NCBI GenBank assembly: GCA_003096235.1
Contig: PIXT01000015.1
Coordinates: 1 to 26,976, forward strand
Direction: 5' to 3'
Source: Candidatus Bathyarchaeum sp.
Lineage (GTDB): Archaea > Thermoproteota > Bathyarchaeia > Bathyarchaeales > Bathyarchaeaceae
DNA length: 26,976 nucleotides
In this document: positions 15,842 through 23,765 of the stretch, one piece after another
Position numbering within the stretch: position 1 is the stretch's first letter
How the letters are laid out: each line of letters opens with the position of its first letter
The notes under the pieces: model-generated
Databases searched by the model: none
What the model saw: only the letters and a program-made list of their open reading frames with translations
Told to the model about the DNA's origin: nothing
Program-made: the position numbers and the translations under genes

Positions 15842-16387
15842 ATGAGCGCAAAAGCAGAATCTTGGCAAACAGCCGAAATAGCAGGCCCTACAAAGGCCAA
15901 CGTCATTGTGAAACCTGAAATAGCCGCGGCAATGGTTAAACGGGCAAAACGCCCGATCCTCATTGTCGGATACTTATCCACCAAAACAGACAAAGACACC
16001 GGCAAAATGATCGAATATGCTATTAGAATGAACAAAGCCTCTGGCATCCCAATTGTTGCCACTGCACATACAATAAAGGAATTTGTGAAACAAGGATTCA
16101 ATGACGCAACACAGATGAACGCCATGGATATCGGCAACCGACTCAAAGACTCAACATGGAATGGCTTAGACGGAAAAGGTCCATATGATATAGCATTGTT
16201 CATGGGGCTTCCATTCTACATGGAGTTCGTGATTTTGGCTGGACTAAAACACTTTTCCACAAATCTAAAAACCATCAGCTTGGACAGGTACTATAACCCC
16301 CATGCAAGCTGGTCTTTCCCAAACCTCAAAGCTGAGGAATGGAATCAAAGTTTTGAGACAATAATAAACAAGTTAGGAGGAAATTAA
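15842..16387 (+). CDS. cdhB: CODH/ACS complex epsilon subunit
   Basis: A 181-aa subunit that forms the alpha2-epsilon2 CODH core with CdhA; it may help electron or FAD transfer, and its exact role is unsettled. The sequence shows the DHS-like Rossmann-type fold seen in the family: 'RPILIVGYLSTKTD' near 40, 'GIPIVATAHTIKEFVKQGF' near 70, 'YDIALFMGLPFYMEFVILAGL' and 'KTISLDRYYNPHASWSFPNL'. The ATG at 15842 is preferred because the GAGG at the end of cdhA is nine bases upstream; a TTG at 15833 overlapping the cdhA stop would add three residues. It is followed after 4 bp by cdhC. Confidence 0.95.
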   Translation: MSAKAESWQTAEIAGPTKANVIVKPEIAAAMVKRAKRPILIVGYLSTKTDKDTGKMIEYAIRMNKASGIPIVATAHTIKEFVKQGFNDATQMNAMDIGNRLKDSTWNGLDGKGPYDIALFMGLPFYMEFVILAGLKHFSTNLKTISLDRYYNPHASWSFPNLKAEEWNQSFETIINKLGGN

Positions 16388-16391
16388 AAAA

Positions 16392-17777
16392 ATGTCAATG
16401 TTTGATGACATCCCCGTGGATGTTGGAGTAGTATACGAAGGAGAAAGAATCCGAAGAAACAACATGCAAGTAGAACTAGGAGGACCAAAACAGCCAGCAA
16501 AGTTCGAGCTAGTACGCGCCAAAAAAATGGATGAAGTCGAAGATGAGAAGGTCACCGTAATTGGACCTGATCTGAAAGACTTGCCAGAAGGCGGCAATGT
16601 TCCCTTTGGAATCTACATCGAAGTCGCAGGCAAGGACATCGAAGAGGATCTTGAAGGTGTAACTGAACGCCGGATTCACGAATACCTTAACTTCATTGAA
16701 GGAATCATGCACCTGAACCAGCGTTATGACATCTGGATACGTGTAAGCAAAAAATCGTTCCAGAAAGGACTAACATCCTTTACGCACGTTGGAAAGGTTT
16801 TGGCAAGACTCTACAAGAGCGAGTTGCCTTTTGTTGAAAAGATTCAAATTACCTTCATAACTGACCCCGCAAAAGTCAAAGAAATGTATGATGAAGCAGT
16901 TCAAATCTATGATGCCCGAGATGCAAAAGCCAGAGGAATGAAAGACGAAGAAGTTGACACATTCTACGGCTGCACTTTGTGCCAATCTTTCGCGCCAACA
17001 CACATGTGTGTAATTACTCCTCAGCGATACTCAAACTGTGGTTCAATCAGCTGGTTCGATGGCAGAGCCTCTGCACAGGTCGATCCGAAGGGTCCAGTTT
17101 TTGCTATCGACAAGGGAGAATTGCTTGACGCAGAAAAGGGAGAATTCTCTGGAATCAACGAATCCATCAAACAAAAGACCTTGGGCGCAGTTGACAAAGT
17201 CTGGATGTATACTGGCTTTGGTTATCCACACACATCTTGTGGATGTTTCGAGGCTATGGCTTTCTATATTCCAGAAGTAGAGGGTTACGGCATAGTTGAC
17301 CGAGCATTCAAAGGAGTAACCGTAAACGGACTGCCTTTCTCGACACTAGCTGACTCTGGCGCTGGAGGTAGACAAGTAGACGGATTCCACGGTATAGCCA
17401 TAGAGTACATGCGTTCACCCAAGTTCCTGCAAGCTGACGGCGGATGGGACCGCGTAGTCTGGATGCCACAAAGCGTTAAGGACCGCGTTAAAGAATTTAT
17501 GCCCAAAGAAGCCATCGACAATGTAGCAACAGAAAACGATGCAAAGACAGTTGATGAACTAACAGCATTCCTCAAGGAAAAGGATCACCCTGTTGTTAAA
17601 ACATGGAAACAGGCTGAAGCTGAAGAAGCAACTGCAATTGAAGGTGAAGCTCTAGAAGGGACCGCATTTCCAGTTTCTACAGCAACTGTTGCCGCTGGCG
17701 GATTCAAGATAATCTTCAAGAACGCCAAAATCCACGCGGAAAAAGTAATCATTAAACGGGAAAAACCAAAGAGGTGA
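16392..17777 (+). CDS. cdhC: CODH/ACS complex beta subunit (acetyl-CoA synthase)
   Basis: Assembles acetyl-CoA from CO, a corrinoid-bound methyl group and CoA. The six A-cluster cysteines are visible with spacing that matches the Moorella enzyme: C194, C197, C206 and C216 (GCTLCQSFAPTHMC, then NCGS) and, 67 residues on, C283 and C285 in 'SCGCF' (Moorella C506/509/518/528 and C595/597). The N-terminal CO-channel domain of bacterial AcsB is missing, as in all archaeal CdhC. Length is 461 aa. The ATG follows AGGAGG by 11 bases. After an acidic linker (EAEEATAIEGEALEG) the C-terminus ends in the typical 'GGFKIIFKNAKIHAEKVIIK' segment. Confidence 0.97.
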   Translation: MSMFDDIPVDVGVVYEGERIRRNNMQVELGGPKQPAKFELVRAKKMDEVEDEKVTVIGPDLKDLPEGGNVPFGIYIEVAGKDIEEDLEGVTERRIHEYLNFIEGIMHLNQRYDIWIRVSKKSFQKGLTSFTHVGKVLARLYKSELPFVEKIQITFITDPAKVKEMYDEAVQIYDARDAKARGMKDEEVDTFYGCTLCQSFAPTHMCVITPQRYSNCGSISWFDGRASAQVDPKGPVFAIDKGELLDAEKGEFSGINESIKQKTLGAVDKVWMYTGFGYPHTSCGCFEAMAFYIPEVEGYGIVDRAFKGVTVNGLPFSTLADSGAGGRQVDGFHGIAIEYMRSPKFLQADGGWDRVVWMPQSVKDRVKEFMPKEAIDNVATENDAKTVDELTAFLKEKDHPVVKTWKQAEAEEATAIEGEALEGTAFPVSTATVAAGGFKIIFKNAKIHAEKVIIKREKPKR

Positions 17778-17783
17778 AAATCT

Positions 17784-18989
17784 ATGCCCGAAAGGGCTGA
17801 TAAAAACTCTGACCTTAATCTTCCTCCAGAACTCTTAGACCTCCTTAAAGCTAACGAGGAGCTTGAGCTCGAAGACGTTGACATGGTAGTTGATGAAATC
17901 GAGTTCTTGTATCAGGCAGGAGTTATGCCTGCTTTGCAAAGGATGGTTGCTTCAAAAGTCAAACCTGCAGCTCTCTTGGATGCTCCCTTCACTTTTCCAG
18001 TGCAGAAGTATCCTGGAGAAATTGTGGAAGTTACTCTTGGAGCCACAAAGAGCCAAGGTGGAAGTAGAGGAAAATCAATCGTTATTGGTGGAGAAAAGTC
18101 TCCCGCTTTCTACACCTTTGAAAATCCTACACTCAACGCGCCAATAATTTCTCTTGATGTGTTCGACTCCAAAGTGCCCATACCAAAAGCTGTTAAAACA
18201 AACTTCAACGACGCAATACAAGACCCCGTGTCATGGGCAAAATTTGCAGTTGACAAGTTCGGAGCACAAATGATTACCCTGCATCTGGTTAGCATTGACC
18301 CACTAAACCCAAAGCCTTCAACACCTGCTGAAGCAGCAAAAACTGTTGAAGATGTACTTCAGGCAGTTGATGTGCCAATTGTTGTCGGTGGATGTGGTGA
18401 CCCAAAGAAAGACTTAGCAGTCTTTGAAAAAGTAACTGCAGCCGCTGAAGGAGAACGACTTCTCATAAGCACAGTTACTTTGGACATGGACATAGAAAAG
18501 TCAGCTAACCTAATCAAGAAGCATGGTCACGTTGCTTTGGCTTTCTCGCCAATGGATCTTAACCAAGCAAGAGAACTAAACAGGCGCCTTCTTGAGTACT
18601 TGCCAAAAGAGCAAATAATCATGGATACAACAACAGCGGCTCTAGGCTATGGACTTGACTACGCATACACTATCATGGAACGTGCAAGGCTTGCAGGTTT
18701 GATGGGAGATCCAGAACTTCAGCAACCTATGTCGTCTGGAACAACTAATGCGTGGGCAGCAAGAGAGGCTTGGCAGAAGATGGATCCTGAATGGGGCGCT
18801 AGAGAGCTTCGTGGACCGTTATGGGAAACTGTGACTGGCTTAACTTTGTTGTTGGCTGGTGTTGATTTGTTTATGATGTTGCATCCTGCAGCTGTCAGAA
18901 CCCTTCGAAACACTGTCAAACGGTTGACCGACAAAAAAGGAACCGCCGATATCGCAAAGATCGCTAACTGGGTATCAGCAAAATATTGA
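17784..18989 (+). CDS. cdhD: CODH/ACS corrinoid iron-sulfur protein, delta subunit
   Basis: A 401-aa small subunit of the corrinoid/Fe-S protein that passes the methyl group from the pterin to acetyl-CoA synthase. It has the TIM-barrel core of the family: 'GGSRGKSIVIGGEKSPAFYT' near 93, 'FENPTLNAPIISLDVFD', 'PIVVGGCGDPKKDLAVFEK' near 199, 'IIMDTTTAALGYGLDYAYT' near 280 and 'LLAGVDLFMMLHPAAVRTL' near 355. The N-terminal ~50 residues are an acidic leader. The GAGGTG site 8-9 bases upstream of the ATG is strong, and the gap from cdhC is 6 bp. It partners with CdhE. Archaeal order A-B-C-D-E is kept, but no cooC-like ATPase is inserted before this gene. Confidence 0.96.
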   Translation: MPERADKNSDLNLPPELLDLLKANEELELEDVDMVVDEIEFLYQAGVMPALQRMVASKVKPAALLDAPFTFPVQKYPGEIVEVTLGATKSQGGSRGKSIVIGGEKSPAFYTFENPTLNAPIISLDVFDSKVPIPKAVKTNFNDAIQDPVSWAKFAVDKFGAQMITLHLVSIDPLNPKPSTPAEAAKTVEDVLQAVDVPIVVGGCGDPKKDLAVFEKVTAAAEGERLLISTVTLDMDIEKSANLIKKHGHVALAFSPMDLNQARELNRRLLEYLPKEQIIMDTTTAALGYGLDYAYTIMERARLAGLMGDPELQQPMSSGTTNAWAAREAWQKMDPEWGARELRGPLWETVTGLTLLLAGVDLFMMLHPAAVRTLRNTVKRLTDKKGTADIAKIANWVSAKY

Positions 18990-19001
18990 GGATGATATGA
19001 C

Positions 19002-20423
19002 ATGTCCGGAAAAGAAACTAAAGGTGGAATAAAGCAACTTAGCCCAATCGACGTTTACATGCTGCTTCCTAAAACAAACTGCAAAGAATGTGGAGAAGAC
19101 AACTGTATGGCTTTTGCCACAAAAGTGGTGAACCGAGAAGTCAGCATAGACCAATGTCCTACTCTTCTAACCAAAGAAAACGAAAAGAATTACAACAAAC
19201 TCAAGGAAATGCTCAAGCCTGCAGTCAAAGAAGTGGCTGTTGGTGTTGGTGAGCGTGCAGTTACGGTTGGCGGAAAACTGGTTATGTATCGTCACGAGTT
19301 CACATACACCAATCCGACAACAATTGCCATTGACGTTACAGACGAAATGTCTGACGACGAAGTGCTAGCCAGAGTCAAAAAAACTCAAGACTTCACATAC
19401 ACTTACATTGGCAACAACTTGCAGCTTCAAATGGTTGCTGTTCGTTCTACTTCAAATGACGCCGAGAAATTCAAAGCCACAGTTAAGAAAGTTGCAGAAA
19501 ACACGAATCTACCAATAATTCTTTGCTCATTTAATGCCGCTGTACTCGAAAGCGGTTTAATGGCAATTCCGAAAGCCAGACCTCTAATCTACGCTGCAAC
19601 TAAAGACAACTGGAAAGAGATGGCTGAATTGGCGTTGATGTATAAGTGTCCGTTAGCTGTTTCAGCGCCAAATGATATTTCTCTTCTTAGGTCTTTGGTC
19701 AAAACCATGAATGCATACGGTGTTGAAGATCTTGTGTTAGATCCCGGAACTTTCCCCAGTGCAGGTCTAGGAGACACAATAAACAACTTTACTATGATTC
19801 GCAGGGCAGCATGCATTATGGGCGATGAGCTGCTAGGTTATCCTATTATAGGTACTCCTATTGTAGCTTGGACTGAACCCGCAAACTCTCCAACAGTGAA
19901 TGCGTGGAAAGAAGCTTACGTTGCTTCGATGCTTGTAACCCGTTACGCTGATCTCTTGATTATGCATGGTACAGAAGGCTGGGCGCTTTTGCCGCTAACA
20001 GTGTTGAGGCAAAACATTTACACTGACCCCAGAAAACCCGTTGCTGTAGAAGCAGGTCTAAGAGCTATTGGCGCTCCTGATGAGAACTCTCCAGTTTTGA
20101 TGACATCCAACTTTGCGTTGACATACTACACTGTAGCACAAGACATTGAATCATCTGGCACTGATGCATATCTGTTGGTTGTTGATTCTGAAGGAACAGC
20201 TATAGACAGTGGTGTTGCTGGCAGAAAATTGACTGCGGAAACTGTTGCAGACGCAATCAAAGAGAGCAAAATAGAGGAAAAAGTGAAGCACCGAAAACTG
20301 ATAATACCCGGCAAAGCAGCGCGTATCAGTGGAGAAATAGAAGAACTCTCCAACTGGCAGGTTCTCGTTGGAACACGAGATTCTTCAGGTATACCTAAAT
20401 TCCTGCAAGACAACTGGAAGTAG
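19002..20423 (+). CDS. cdhE: CODH/ACS corrinoid iron-sulfur protein, gamma subunit
   Basis: A 473-aa large subunit of the corrinoid/Fe-S protein. The N-terminus holds the reductive-activation [4Fe-4S] motif with C27, C30, C35 and C52 (CKECGEDNCMAF ... QCP). A TIM barrel and a C-terminal corrinoid-binding domain follow ('VMTSNFALTYYTVAQDIES'-like segment near 365, 'YLLVVDSEGTAIDSGVAG' near 400). GAGG ten bases upstream supports the ATG; the gap after cdhD is 12 bp. Last gene of the operon, with a T-rich tract right behind the stop. Together CdhD/E receive methyl from a tetrahydropterin and hand it to CdhC. Confidence 0.96.
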   Translation: MSGKETKGGIKQLSPIDVYMLLPKTNCKECGEDNCMAFATKVVNREVSIDQCPTLLTKENEKNYNKLKEMLKPAVKEVAVGVGERAVTVGGKLVMYRHEFTYTNPTTIAIDVTDEMSDDEVLARVKKTQDFTYTYIGNNLQLQMVAVRSTSNDAEKFKATVKKVAENTNLPIILCSFNAAVLESGLMAIPKARPLIYAATKDNWKEMAELALMYKCPLAVSAPNDISLLRSLVKTMNAYGVEDLVLDPGTFPSAGLGDTINNFTMIRRAACIMGDELLGYPIIGTPIVAWTEPANSPTVNAWKEAYVASMLVTRYADLLIMHGTEGWALLPLTVLRQNIYTDPRKPVAVEAGLRAIGAPDENSPVLMTSNFALTYYTVAQDIESSGTDAYLLVVDSEGTAIDSGVAGRKLTAETVADAIKESKIEEKVKHRKLIIPGKAARISGEIEELSNWQVLVGTRDSSGIPKFLQDNWK

Positions 20424-20429
20424 CTTCGG

Positions 20430-20465
20430 CTGCTTTCTTCTTTGTTTCTTTTTATTTTTTTCTAG
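20430..20465 (+). terminator. T-rich terminator of the cdh operon
   Basis: Pyrimidine/T tracts (TTTCTTCTTTG, TTTCTTTTTATTTTTTTC) start a few bases after the cdhE stop; no strong hairpin precedes them. Confidence 0.5.
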
Positions 20466-20539
20466 TCCATTTCTGTTGAAATTGTTTATTGTACATTTTT
20501 TTGTGCGTATCAGCCTTTATGCTGTACATTTTCCAGAAC

Positions 20540-20551
20540 CCTTTAAATACG
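20540..20551 (+). promoter_or_regulatory. TATA box of the tbp gene
   Basis: CTTTAAATACG lies about 40 nt before the TBP start codon, a typical archaeal TATA position with a leader of about 15-20 nt; AAGGCGG near 20575-20581 may serve as SD. Confidence 0.6.
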
Positions 20552-20588
20552 TCCTTAAAAGTCATGATTGGTATAAGGCGGATTTAAA

Positions 20589-21152
20589 ATGCCTAAGCTT
20601 GAAGATTCCATACGAATCGAAAATGTAGTGTCGTCTGCCACGCTGAATCAGAGCATTGACCTGAACGCTGTTGTTAAGGGGAACCCCTTAGTTGAGTATC
20701 GTCCAGAAAAGTTTCCGGGATTAGTTTACAGAATAAAAAAACCCAAGACTGCAATTCTTATTTTCAGTACTGGAAAAATGGTTTGCACTGGAGCTAAGTC
20801 TGAGAATGAATCAAAAAAAGCTGTTCTGAAAGTTGTACGAGAACTGAAAAAAAGCGGGATAATCATAACTGGTAAACCCGAAATTAGAGTCGTGAACATT
20901 GTTGCTTCAGCGAATCTTTTAGGGCGAATTGAGCTAGAAGATTGTGCTTATTCTCTCGGAAAAACTATGTATGAGCCAGAACAGTTTCCTGGGCTTATCT
21001 ACAGAATGGATGAACCCAAAGTGGTGATTCTTCTATTTGCAAGCGGGAAACTTGTTTGTACAGGTGCCACAAAAGAAGAAGACGTTTACAGAGCAGTCGC
21101 TAAACTTCATGAACAACTTGAAGAACTAGACCTGATATACTACGACGAGTAA
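20589..21152 (+). CDS. tbp: TATA-box-binding protein
   Basis: A 187-aa general transcription factor made of two imperfect ~90-residue repeats. Matching motifs recur in each half: 'IENVVSSATLNQSIDL' and 'VVNIVASANLLGRIEL', 'YRPEKFPGLVYRIKKPK' and 'YEPEQFPGLIYRMDEPK', and 'FSTGKMVCTGAKSE' and 'FASGKLVCTGATKE'. The Phe residues after 'PE' (EKFPG, EQFPG) include the ones that kink DNA. It recruits TFB and RNA polymerase at archaeal promoters. The length and short acidic end (LDLIYYDE) are normal. It is transcribed alone, between its own TATA box and a hairpin/T-tract terminator. Confidence 0.98.
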   Translation: MPKLEDSIRIENVVSSATLNQSIDLNAVVKGNPLVEYRPEKFPGLVYRIKKPKTAILIFSTGKMVCTGAKSENESKKAVLKVVRELKKSGIIITGKPEIRVVNIVASANLLGRIELEDCAYSLGKTMYEPEQFPGLIYRMDEPKVVILLFASGKLVCTGATKEEDVYRAVAKLHEQLEELDLIYYDE

Positions 21153-21205
21153 ACGTATTTTATACGTTTCCTCAATAGCTATCTTTTTTTCTTTTGATTT
21201 TTCTT
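21151..21205 (+). terminator. hairpin and T-tract terminator of tbp
   Basis: AAACGTAT-TTT-ATACGTTT (21151-21169) is a perfect 8-bp stem that begins inside the tbp stop codon, followed by TTTTTTTCTTTTGATTTTTC. The remaining bases up to 21385 hold nothing recognisable. Confidence 0.7.
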
Positions 21206-21379
21206 CAACTTAGTCCTACATGAGAATCTTCTTTAGTTGCAGAATTGAATTAGCACGCTGAGTTACAATTTAGTGACTTTCTTTCTTGCTTTTCTGATAA
21301 GCAAACAATCTGCATGTATGTGTGCACTTTTCACACGTTGTATACCTTTGTTTGGTATTGTGTGAAATGAAAAAAAGAA

Positions 21380-21422
21380 TATAAAAAAATTGAATGACCA
21401 AAATAGATGCTAGCTTGCTAGC
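21380..21422 (-). terminator. terminator of the small zinc-protein gene
   Basis: Directly after the stop at 21423, the minus strand carries the repeated palindrome GCTAGC-AA-GCTAGC (21409-21422), then ATTTTGG and a T-run (TTTTTTTATATTC), a likely transcription end. Confidence 0.5.
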
Positions 21423-21575
21423 TTAATATCTATTTCTTCTCGGGGGTCTTCGTTTAGCGTAACATTCGCGGCAGTATACAGGTCTGCTTGTGTCGGGCTT
21501 GAAAGGAACTTGACATTTTTGTCCACATTCAGCACAGACTGCATCGTGCATTTCTCTTGGTCCACCATAAGACAT
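21423..21575 (-). CDS. 50-aa CxxC zinc-binding protein
   Basis: A 50-residue protein with CAECGQKCQVPFKPD and RPVYCRECYAKRR: two cysteine pairs spaced as in the widespread archaeal/bacterial small 'CxxCxxxC...VYCRxCY' zinc family. It has a basic, arginine-rich tail (KRRPPRRNRY). The ATG at 21575 has a perfect GGAGGTG site eight bases upstream and a TATA box (GTTTATAAGTAA, 21651-21662). The tail suggests RNA or ribosome binding, but no function is established. High confidence that it is real because promoter, SD, start and terminator all line up. Confidence 0.85.
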   Translation of the reverse strand: MSYGGPREMHDAVCAECGQKCQVPFKPDTSRPVYCRECYAKRRPPRRNRY

Positions 21576-21650
21576 TCGGCTTGCACCTCCTCATTGATTA
21601 AGAGAATTAGTTTCGTCAGAGCACTAACTCTAAAAATTCTTACCTTTAAG

Positions 21651-21662
21651 TTACTTATAAAC
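21651..21662 (-). promoter_or_regulatory. TATA box of the small zinc-protein gene
   Basis: GTTTATAAGTAA on the minus strand, about 75 nt upstream of the ATG at 21575; the GGAGGTG site lies in the leader. Confidence 0.5.
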
Positions 21663-21735
21663 TTGTGTACACTTCTTCAAAATTGATGCAACAAAAACTG
21701 AAGTGCCTTGAACTAATTTTTCCTTTTTTCAAGAA

Positions 21736-21936
21736 TCAGCTCACATTTTTTAATGAAACCTTACTTCCACATTTTTTACATTTAACCGTAACACTACTCG
21801 TAGAAATTAGCCTGAAAGGCGTGAATCGTCCACATTCTTGACATTTAGCAAATCGTAGTTTTTTTCGATCTTTTTTATGGATTGTTTCAACTAACGCCGA
21901 AAAAATGCTGTAGTCTTTTTGTTTTGTGACTTCCAC
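21736..21936 (-). CDS. small zinc-ribbon protein
   Basis: A 66-aa protein with a C-terminal zinc ribbon: CQECGRF and, 21 residues on, CKKCGSK. The N-terminal half is a charged helix (VETIHKKDRKKLRFAK). The GTG start at 21936 has GAGGT eight bases upstream, located at the end of the preceding winged-helix gene (6-bp gap), so both are cotranscribed and perhaps act together on nucleic acid. No specific family recognised. Confidence 0.7.
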   Translation of the reverse strand: MEVTKQKDYSIFSALVETIHKKDRKKLRFAKCQECGRFTPFRLISTSSVTVKCKKCGSKVSLKNVS

Positions 21937-21942
21937 AGCGAG

Positions 21943-22251
21943 CTACCTCATTATCATTGCAACTTCACGCTCTTGTGGTTTGAGAAGATTTGCCATTTCT
22001 ATGTAATTTTCGATATATTTGTTGCCTTTAGCAGTTGTTTTGTAGCTCTTCTTTTTGTTCTCTATTTGGACTTTAAGAAAGCCCATTTCAGTTAAGAAAG
22101 AAACATACTCTTTAACTTGGCTAAAACTCAGATTCACTCTGTACATGATTCGTGTTTTAAGTTGGCTTTCTTTTGCAGCTTCCATTATTTCTGCCATTAT
22201 CTTAAGGCGGTCTCTGCGTTCCCAAAGTGTTTGACCCGTATTACTTTTCAA
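21943..22251 (-). CDS. winged-helix transcriptional regulator (HTH_45 type)
   Basis: A 102-aa protein of the archaeal one-domain winged-helix family: 'RRDRLKIMAEIMEAAKES', 'KTRIMYRVNLSFSQVKEYVS' (recognition helix), 'FLTEMGFLKV' and the wing/tail 'SYKTTAKGNKYIENY'. These motifs are close to the HTH_45 consensus. Such proteins bind DNA as dimers; many copies exist in Thermoproteota and Euryarchaeota genomes and most targets are unknown. The TTG start has GAGGAAT about eight bases upstream. It is translated just ahead of the zinc-ribbon protein. Confidence 0.88.
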   Translation of the reverse strand: MKSNTGQTLWERRDRLKIMAEIMEAAKESQLKTRIMYRVNLSFSQVKEYVSFLTEMGFLKVQIENKKKSYKTTAKGNKYIENYIEMANLLKPQEREVAMIMR

Positions 22252-22399
22252 GATAATTCCTCGCTAATCCAGTTCAGTACTTTTCTTCTATACCTTTAAC
22301 GCCTAAAATACTGTGTTTCCTTATCGAACATATTACGGGAAAAAGAATATAGTGAAATTTACCGCTTACATCTCTTTGCGGTGAACCAGAACTTAGTTA

Positions 22400-22954
22400 C
22401 TAAATGATTCCCAAGTGTTCAAGAAGTATTTTCAGGCCTATCAGTATTAGAATTATGCCGCCAAATGCTTCAACTTTGTTTCTTAGAATACATCCAAATC
22501 TGCCGCCAAGGTAGACGCCCAGAAAAGATAGCGTGAATGTAACAACTCCTGTTGCTATTGCAAGCGTTACAATCGAAATATCCAGAACATAAAGGCTAAG
22601 TCCAACAGCTAAAGCGTCAATGCTGGTGGCAATAGATAGTATCACCAAAATTTTGATGCTAAGTGAACTGATGATGCTGTTCGATTCCTTTTTGACTGAC
22701 TCGTAAACCATTCTAAAGCCAATAACTGCTAATAGAATAAACGCAATCCAATGATCAACCTCTGAAATCAACTCTATAATATATACGCCAGCACACCATC
22801 CGATAATTGGCATGACTGCTTGAAAAAAGCCAAAAAAAGCTGCTACTTTGATTGCCTTAGTTGTTTCAAATTCAGTTGCAAGCCCATTTGCTATTGCCAC
22901 TGAAAAAGAGTCCATTGCTAATGCAACCGCAATCACGAGCGTTGTTATATCCAT
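22400..22954 (-). CDS. mntP: putative manganese efflux pump, MntP-like
   Basis: A 184-aa membrane protein with six predicted helices in two repeats. The two signature segments 'ALAMDSFSVAIANGL' near 14 and 'IATSIDALAVGLSLYV' near 107 carry the conserved membrane Asp residues of MntP (DUF204). 'GFFQAVMPIIGWCAGVYI' and 'GGRFGCILRNKVEAFGGIILI' also fit. It would export Mn2+ and protect from excess metal. Length is typical. A yybP-ykoY-like Mn riboswitch was looked for in the leader and not seen. It stands alone, transcribed towards the winged-helix gene. Confidence 0.92.
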   Translation of the reverse strand: MDITTLVIAVALAMDSFSVAIANGLATEFETTKAIKVAAFFGFFQAVMPIIGWCAGVYIIELISEVDHWIAFILLAVIGFRMVYESVKKESNSIISSLSIKILVILSIATSIDALAVGLSLYVLDISIVTLAIATGVVTFTLSFLGVYLGGRFGCILRNKVEAFGGIILILIGLKILLEHLGII

Positions 22955-23140
22955 TATACTTCACTTTTGAGTTATGTATCCCCTGAATAAAGTTGCCCCT
23001 AAAAATATTTTCATTCATTGCTGTCAAACAAAGAAGAATGCTGCTGCAGATAAACTACACTAAAATCGTTGCAAATAACTAAAAATGATTGAGTTACAAA
23101 TGGCAGAAACTAAGTCTCTACCACTTGTCAGAATTTTTTT

Positions 23141-23683
23141 CTAGACAACATATCTGTAGGCTACATATTTTCCTGCAGTCTTGCTTTTTCTGATGACCCT
23201 AACTATGTCGCCTGGATTGCCGCCAACAGCAATGATGGCTGGGTCCGAAGAGTTAATTCGCGGTAACTGATACGCTTGTGATTTTGAATCTTGAATGTAT
23301 TTTTCTTTTTCTTCAGGTGTGAGCAGCTCATGTTTTGACACGAAATCATGATTAAATATTTGGAACGATGGAAAGATTTTGGGAATCAATTCTATTCCAT
23401 GTTGTTTAGAGCGTGTTTTAGCTGTGTGCGTATATTTTCCGATGGTGGTGATTATTCCCTTTTCAATTTCTGCATCATCCATAGCTTTCTTGAGCTGTGT
23501 GATGTATGCAACTCCTACTGTTCCGTCAGTGGTGACTGCCCAAATAATCGCCTTATTGCCATCCTTCATTTTGATGGTGTAACTGATAGCGTTTTTTATC
23601 TCTTCTTTTTTGAGTACCTTGTAACCACGAAGTTTTATGAGGACCTTTGTTTTCTTCTCTACCAACATTTCTTCAGAACTCAA
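23141..23683 (-). CDS. rpoH: two-domain RNA polymerase subunit Rpb5/RpoH homologue
   Basis: A 180-aa protein, more than twice the length of ordinary archaeal RpoH (about 75-85 aa). The C-terminal ~75 residues are the conserved assembly domain: 'NHDFVSKHELLTPEEKEKY', 'QLPRINSSDPAI' and 'GDIVRVIRKSKTAGKYVAYR'. Residues 1-105 form a separate domain ('KLRGYKVLKKEEIKN', 'AVTTDGTVGVAYITQLKKAM', 'KGIITTIGKYTHTAKTR') that looks like a restriction-endonuclease-type fold and lines up in layout with the jaw domain of eukaryotic Rpb5. It lacks an obvious ExK active site. The TTG start has GAGG nine bases upstream. It is not next to rpoB/rpoA, so it may be the only RpoH or a paralogue. Confidence 0.85.
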   Translation of the reverse strand: MSSEEMLVEKKTKVLIKLRGYKVLKKEEIKNAISYTIKMKDGNKAIIWAVTTDGTVGVAYITQLKKAMDDAEIEKGIITTIGKYTHTAKTRSKQHGIELIPKIFPSFQIFNHDFVSKHELLTPEEKEKYIQDSKSQAYQLPRINSSDPAIIAVGGNPGDIVRVIRKSKTAGKYVAYRYVV

Positions 23684-23765
23684 CTATTCATTCCTCAACC
23701 TAGACAAGTATTTAGAGGGAAAGCCGTCTGCGAACCCTTAAACTTTACGCTATTTCAGCCGTTTT

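Noticed and set aside
13603..15868. Several antisense ORFs over cdhA, some Cys-rich
   Set aside because: They are frame shadows; the sense strand encodes an intact, highly conserved CdhA.
22362..22382. ACCGC...GCGGT stem downstream of mntP
   Set aside because: Only a 5-bp stem with a long loop and no clear T-tract; likely chance.
22955..23040. Possible manganese (yybP-ykoY) riboswitch in front of mntP
   Set aside because: The leader is short and shows none of the conserved loop sequences or stems of that class.
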